Shown: piece after piece, positions 57,986-64,000 of the stretch
Numbering within the stretch: position 1 is the first letter of the stretch
How the letters are laid out: every line of letters begins with the position of its first letter
Notes under the pieces: model-generated
Told to the model about the DNA's origin: nothing
What the model saw: the letters and a program-made list of their open reading frames with translations, nothing else
The model's database searches: none
Assembly: GCA_003254905.1 (NCBI GenBank)
Contig: QANU01007451.1
Coordinates: 168,148 to 232,147, forward strand
Origin: Nissolia schottii
Lineage: Eukaryota; Streptophyta; Magnoliopsida; Fabales; Fabaceae
Direction: 5' to 3'
DNA: 64,000 nt
Position numbers and translations under genes: made by a program

Positions 57986-59031
57986 CATGAATTACGAAGC
58001 ACATGCATGACTAAAACACGCAAATCGACGTTAACAACAAGAAAATTTTGAGGTATAAATGTGATTAGATTGGACAATAATTTACGCTAAAAATGCGTTG
58101 GTTCAAGAAGTTTTACTTCACCAATTACATGTAATTTAAGGTCCTATCTATTTAGGTTTGGTTCAATTCCAAAAGACACCAAATTTGATACATTTATACT
58201 TAATTGCTTAACCTAAATATTTTCTTTTAAAATAAATTGATTTTAAAATAAGTGGCAGATTGTGGTATTATTTTCTTTTTTTATTATTAATTTGTCATTA
58301 TTTCAAAATCATTTTATTTTTCTCCTTGGGTTAAAGTTAGAACATATGATTGATTCTTCTATATTTATCTAGTAGTGATAAATATTCTATTAATTGTTAG
58401 AAACTGAGCTTATTATCATTGTCAATGTTAACGTTAATAAACGATTTATGCACCATTTACTATCGACGATTACTATTTTTAAGGAAAAGTTTTTTTTTTC
58501 CTATTTTTTATTTTACTTTTAACCACATTCTAACTATGGGAGGAGATTTAGTTTGTATGTATATATAGAATTCGTATGATGAAAGTGATAAAAAAAAAAA
58601 GTAGACAACTGAGAATATATATATATACACACACACAAGGACTTTTCTTTTTCCCTTTTAAAATGGTTTTTTTATTCTTTATTTTATGCATTAAATATTG
58701 TGAGAAACTTGCTAGTTCTCGATATCACGGACATTCAGATGTACATAAATGAATCTCGAGGATATCACACCGACAAAATAAACCCTCAAGAATAATACTT
58801 TATGATACACCTCAAGTGATTTTACGAGTTTATTTAGGTGTGCAAGTCACTCGAAAGAAAAATGTTGAGAGCTAAGGCAACTTTACAAAGGCATATGATA
58901 AGGAACTTAATTTTCACTGCACTATATATTTTTGAAATATTTATTTCTTATTCCTGATTATTTGTAATATTTATTTTATTTATTACTAATATTTACTGCA
59001 AGAGGAGGTGACCCGCCTTCGGACGAAGATA
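57986..59031 (+). other. AT-rich intergenic sequence
   Basis: No gene recognised. A (AT)n-(AC)n run lies near 58615-58638. Just before the next LTR the words GGAGGTGACCCGCCTTCGGA stand out as less AT-rich, possibly part of an exon whose remainder lies beyond the LTR. Confidence 0.35.
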
Positions 59032-61464
59032 CAGACTATAACACCCTAGCTAGCTACTTGCTTACGCTTAAATCATAAACAATGCTCACTAGTTTGTTAC
59101 TTCTCGGCTGAATTACTTTTAGTCCTATTGTACTTTCAAAAATATCCTTTAACTAAAACTATTGACCAATTTAAATCTTTTTACTTATATAGTGAAATAG
59201 AAGATATGAGCCACAATTATAACGATGAATACAAACACGCGATATGATATAAAAGAATTAGGGCATCTAACACTACAATACATAGGTAATTAAAACAAAC
59301 CATGGAAGCTATAATATACATTCATTCATATTTGGTCCAAGAACAGTTTCACGCTTAGTTACATTATATACATACATATACAAGTACTGCACATATATTG
59401 TTAAGAGGCTAATAGCATAGCTAACTCCATTTAGCCTATACAAAATGCAAATATATAATAACCAAAATACTAGGTAGAATTCATGATTCTACTGTTTCAC
59501 TAGGGTACCGTATTGCCAAGATGTCCACTTTCCTTGGAAAAGTCAATTTGATACTAACATTTTGATTGGAAATCAGAAAGTCCATCCATCCAAGCCTCCC
59601 ATACAATGTTCAGTGGCCTCCAGTACTGCTGTCCTCGATATCCTCCTGTGATGCTTCCTCCTTTGAGTCCTCCTGGGGATCCTCCTCCTTTTCTGAGTTC
59701 TCCTCCTTGGGCGACTCCTCCTCAGATATCCACCTTGGGTGTGCCATCCAAGCGGCCTTGTGCAAAGCTGGATACCAGGGCCAAAGCCTGAAGGTTCTGC
59801 CTCCGCCTTGTGAGCTCTGAGAGATAGCTCTCGTCTGATAATCAAGGTAACTCTCTTCCTTGTTGTCCTATGAGTGCGAGCACCTTAATGCTCCATGGGC
59901 TGATCCCTGGTAGGTATAGGGCCTGGATCCTCCTCATGATCTTCTTGTATAGGCCTGGCTTGGCATCCTCAATGATGATGGGAGGGTCATGATGTCATCT
60001 GAGGGCTGAGCGGGGTGTGCAGCCACCCACTCCAGGGTTTCCCGAGGTGTAACTGGTGTAGGTGGTGATGGATGGCAGGAAGCAACTAGTGTGGGTACAA
60101 GCTCTGCTGGTGGTAGGGTGATCTATGTGTTGGCAAACTCCATAGAAACAAAAATCTTGACGACCCCCGTGAAGGGGTCAATCCTGTCCTGGAATCATAA
60201 GCGAATGGGGGTGAGAACTTACGTCCTCAACAGGAATCCTAGGGGATAACCATTCTTTTTCAATTCATTTATGATGCCACCGCTCAGGGGGTCTCTAACT
60301 GTGACTGTATGAATAATAATTCATATTATATTTTTAATTCAGGCTAGTCCTAAGCAGCTTTATCTAATTACTGGGTGACGAGGGGAAAACCTAATCTTGA
60401 ATTACCTATCAATAGGTTACCGTGCTTTCTAATCCTAATCGCGTGAGTATCAGTGACATTGGGTCACATATTCTCGTATTTTACAAAACTTGGAGGGCAA
60501 TCTTGTGATACCAAATCACTTAGCATTTGCCTTATAACGTAAACATACATTATTCTTTATACATAAGTCTTAAAAACATGAAATGCATAACTTTTATGCA
60601 TGAGGGGCTAAGGGGATCCTCTTATGTGTCTGCCGGGGTTTTCATCAGGGTACATCCTTCTTTCCTCCATTTACCCATCAGGTGATCATTGCCACCATTA
60701 GAATACATCATTATTTTCCTTAGGTTGAGCTCAGACCAATATGGTAGCGACCCACAGATGCATTTAGTGTAAACCATGTAACCACCCCCTGTGAGGTGGT
60801 GAGGGGCTGCCCTGTGACATGCCGGAGTTGTTAATCTTATTTTCTTAACGTAACCATCCCTTGTGAGATGGCGAGGGGCTGTCGAATGACGTGCCAAAAG
60901 GGGGATTTTCTAATTTTTTTTAAGTAAGTATTTCTAAGGTATGCCGAACCAATTTGGCTGGAACCTATCTAAAGTCTCGTTCAATTCTAAGGTTCAGTTA
61001 TTATCTTTTTATATTTTTGTTATTGACTTTCTAGCGATCTAACCTAAGGTCGCCCCTAACACTCCTAATTGGCAACCTCTTTTCCTCATGATGTTTAGAA
61101 ATATTTGATATGACATATAGCAAAATCATACACATAATTCAATTAGTTTAACACAATTATTAACAATTTACAAACTAAATTGAACTAATGTTTTCGGGGA
61201 TGTTCTTCTCTCAAAGAACTTAGGAAAACTATACTTTATAGGTTGTCCGACCCCAAACTCTCAGGGAACAGAATTAATTCCTAAGTTACTCACTCTCAAC
61301 TTTCTAAGGTTTTCTAGCTGACGTTAATTCTCGTGACTGAAACTTAAACTCACGTGTATGTAGAATTGATTCTCGAACTTCAGAAACCTTTAAAGTCCTT
61401 TACGATTATCTTTGAATCCCTAATAATCTTTATTTCTCATAAGGGAATATTTACTTCATTTTTT

Positions 61465-61915
61465 ATTGGTCACACTCATACACATCCGAAAAACACACAC
61501 CTTCTTTTTCTCACACACATACTCCTAAGCTCATACACATCCCTATAAACATACACTAACCCATTTTTTTATCTCCCACATAACTATGTGAACCCTTAAA
61601 CACACATATCCTTCATACGCACACACATCCAAACCATAACACACACCATCATATGCACTCACACACCAAAACACACACTCACCCATATCGCACACATACA
61701 CACACCATAGCACACATGCACCCCACACACCAACACACTCACCCATCTTCACATGCATGCACTCACACATCAAAACACCCTCACTTATCCTCACATGCAC
61801 CCAGACACACAAAAATCGTGACACATGCACACTCAAATCGCAATCCATCTACATACACACTCATCCAAACCATGACCCACATGCACACACACATACCCGA
61901 AAACACAATGTTATA
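61465..61915 (+). repeat. CA-rich minisatellite within the solo LTR
   Basis: Irregular units of about 25-40 bp built from CACACACC, CATGCAC and CTCACCCAT words. Both strands give low-complexity open frames that are not genes. Confidence 0.8.
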
Positions 61916-62519
61916 ACTCAGTCTCAGCAGAAAAGACAATTATTTTACAAACAACAAGAATTACAGAATCACTCAAAATAGTGGGCATTTTATAGATTAC
62001 CCACTTAAAAGAAAAAGAAAATGCTTTAAGGAATCAACAATAGCAAGGTGGTTGGTGGAGGGGCCTCGGTGAGCCTCCGAACTTTGCATTCAAGGTTGCT
62101 AAAGGAGAGAGATTGTGGTGGCCCCGACGAAGGAAGGGGAGGAAAGGGAAGGTATGGTGGTGCTGTGATGATGGGGGTTTCGGTGTATGGAGAGAGAGAA
62201 AGCAACGAAGATGGAGAGGAAGAGGGATGGTGTCGAGATGTTTCTTTCTCGGTGGAGGGGGAAAGAAGGGTGACGAAGAGGGAAGAGGGTGATGGCTTTC
62301 TCGGTGGATGAAGGATGAGGAGAGAAAGGATGAAAAGGAGTCGTGGGTGGGGGTGTTTTCGCGGCGGAGGGAAGGAGAAAAAGGAGGTTGTGGGTGGTGG
62401 TGATGGAAAGGAAAAGAGAGGAAGATGGATGAATGAAGAAGACGAAGGAGAGCTTCGGTTTTGCTTGCTTTCTTTGCTTTCCTTTGCTGAGAGAATTGAG
62501 AGAGAGTCATAGTGAGGTA

Positions 62520-62760
62520 TAGAGCTGTCAAAATGAGTCCAACCCATTTACCCGGTTAAATGGACGGACTTTACATGCAAAAAATAGGTTCGAAAAAATT
62601 TGAAGAAAAAAAATTGGCCTAGCCCCTTAGGCCCGCGAGTCAGCCCGTGAACCCGTGAAATTTTTTTAGAATTTTTTAATTTTTTTTAAACAATAAACAG
62701 GTTGGCGGGTGACCCGCGCCATAAACAGGCCGGGTCGGGCTGGCGCGTTTGACAGCCCTA
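62520..62760. mobile_element. hAT-type MITE inside the solo LTR
   Basis: 241 bp with ends TAGAGCTGTCAAA and, inverted, TAGGGCTGTCAAA, flanked by GTGAGGTA (62512-62519) and GTGAGTTA (62761-62768), an 8-bp duplication with one mismatch as expected for hAT elements. GC-rich inside (GGCCGGGTCGGGCTGGCGCG). No coding capacity. Confidence 0.85.
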
Positions 62761-63361
62761 GTGAGTTATGAAGGAAATGAGGGAGAGAAAGCTACGGTGG
62801 TTTATGAAAGTTTCCTTCTCTTGGCTTTGTTTGCTTTCTTTTGCCAAGGGAATTAAATGAAGGTGATGGGCTGCGTGGTCGGCTAAGGGAAATTAAAGTT
62901 TCTTTATTGAAGGGAAAGGAAACTTGTGAAACTTGTGGGTTGCATGTGTCCTATATGTATAGGCCGTGCTTGTGACCTTGGGTCACCAATGGTGGCCACA
63001 CACGTGTGGCGACGCGTGTCACCATGCATGCATAGTAATCAAACAGGTATCCTATAAAATTTTTTGAGTACTAAAATATGATCTATTAATTTTTTTTAAG
63101 GATGAATTAAATTAATTAAAGGTATATTTGAGTCAACTTTTTATAAAAGTGAGTCTTAGCGATACTCTTATATATAATTTAATTTCAACGAGGAAAGATA
63201 ATTTATTTTAGGGATCGCGGGATTCTCGCGAGGATCCTAATTATTATCTTTATTGCTATTTTTGGAAAAAAATAATTTTAAATTTTATGTCATAGTTAAA
63301 CAAATTATTTATTTATCTATCTAGCGAAATATTTTTAAAGAAAGAGCAGTGTTACACAGAC

Positions 63362-64000
63362 ACGACGAAAAATGAAAATAATGAAATAAAAGAAAAAGAT
63401 GACTTCTAGTCTCTCCTACATGTGATCACATTTGCAAGAAGACGAATCATCTCAACCGTTCAACTTCTCCTTGTCCAACAGCTCAGAGGATGACAAGGAC
63501 AAGCATATTCCCAACACCTATAGTCATTGCAATAATGCGGATGATGATGATGATTCAATAAGCCTAGATACACCTCCAGCTCCTCTCACTGCAACAACAA
63601 ATTTTGATTTGCTATTTTTGTTTATATAATTTTTAAATTAATTGTAATGAATATTGAATTTCAATATTAATTATGTTAGTAGTATCTTTACTACTAATAA
63701 AGGGACTGTGAAAGTTTAACCGTCCTTTAGTCACATTATTTTAAACCCAATATGCCCATCTTATTTAAAAAACACAAATTCCCTATTTCATTTTTAAACT
63801 TTTAATATTTTAAATTTATCTTTTATTTTAATTTCTTTGGTTCCCCTTAGGACACCCAATTTGCTAGTTTACTATTATATGGGTTACATAATTATTCTTT
63901 TTTTAAATTAGTATGGTAATGTGTTGTACTTGAATTTGAGTCTAATCCATGCTGGGCATAAATCATTTTTCAAAGAATTTATTCAAATGTCATGTGAACA
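63362..64000 (+). other. Flank of the solo LTR, possible exon fragment
   Basis: About 63430-63629 has an open frame with an acidic, Ser-rich look (SLSNSSEDDKDKHIPN…NNADDDDDSISLDTPPAP). If the LTR is removed, the left flank (GGDPPSDEDTDT) runs into TKNENNEIKEKDDF before a stop, with a similar acidic character. This might be a disordered part of a host gene broken by the LTR, but no family is recognised. Confidence 0.25.

Larger units (their letters stand above)
59037..63356 (-). mobile_element. Solo LTR, 4.3 kb, Ty3/gypsy type, minus orientation
   Basis: On - it starts TGTAACACTGCTCTTTC at 63356 and ends near 59037 in CTAGCTAGGGTGTTATA. CAGAC flanks both sides (59032-59036, 63357-63361). It shares modules with the other LTRs here, including paired GTGAGRTGGYGAGGGGCTG units (60800-60880) and a TTTCGCTAGATAGATA start region. 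A CA-rich tract and a hAT-type MITE lie inside. No internal coding region. A fossil. Confidence 0.88.

Noticed and set aside
61543-61981. His/Thr-rich and Cys/Val-rich frames within the 59037-63356 LTR
   Set aside because: Translation of a CA-rich minisatellite in both directions.
62026-62547. Ser/Pro-rich 165-173 residue frames on the minus strand
   Set aside because: Purine/pyrimidine-biased part of a solo LTR; no family resemblance and not supported by other copies.

Overview
The window is nuclear DNA from a flowering plant. It has spliced plant-type genes, four UGT71-type glycosyltransferase copies, several classes of plant transposon, solo LTRs and a nuclear copy of plastid psbK. A eudicot, plausibly a legume, fits the repeat style, but no species is claimed. 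Only two kinds of host gene are supported: a tandem family of single-exon UDP-glycosyltransferases (UGT-1 3213-4634, UGT-2 28697-30115, UGT-3 40527-41945, UGT-4 46587-48008, all on +) and one three-exon plastid-type cis-prenyltransferase (54055-49836, on -). UGT-1 and UGT-4 are one close pair and UGT-2 and UGT-3 the other. UGT-2 has one nonsense codon. UGT-1 carries Arg for a conserved Gly in its sugar-donor box. UGT-3 and UGT-4 look whole.

Layout: 1-816 is an LTR cut by the window edge. 817-1651 and 1652-7567 are rearranged copies of sequence seen again at 31950-32900 and 44648-53180, including UGT-1 and one orphan exon of the cis-prenyltransferase gene. 7679-26836 is a tandem duplication of a 1.3 kb UGT-upstream segment. 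Its first copy has been opened by three insertions: an 8.7 kb LTR retrotransposon with 3.2 kb LTRs (7806-16506), a Pack-MULE carrying part of a CLC chloride-channel gene (17049-18469) and a 6.5 kb Mutator-like element (18893-25352). Uninterrupted copies of the same segment at 25573 and 39119 serve as empty sites, so two of the insertions can be read to the base with perfect 9-bp target duplications and the LTR element with a one-mismatch 5-bp duplication.

26939-28368 is a further TIR element in the UGT-2 upstream region. 32170-38900 is a LINE RNase H relic split by two solo LTRs, one of them carrying another LTR and a 712-base assembly gap. 42470-46586 is non-coding sequence with a small MITE. 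54230-64000, beyond the prenyltransferase, holds a MULE end, an LTR-like GC-rich block, a plastid insert with a whole psbK frame, a 1.3 kb solo LTR and a 4.3 kb solo LTR that contains a hAT-type MITE.

The most notable object is the Mutator-like element at 18893-25352. Its long terminal repeats each hold an inward TATA box. A MURA-type transposase runs leftward from one end and a plant-mobile-domain (PMD) gene runs rightward from the other, and the two coding regions overlap tail to tail by 47 bp. This is the layout of maize MuDR with a PMD gene in place of mudrB. Its PMD core seems to have been lost to a 1.2 kb TTA-rich array, and its transposase has one in-frame stop.
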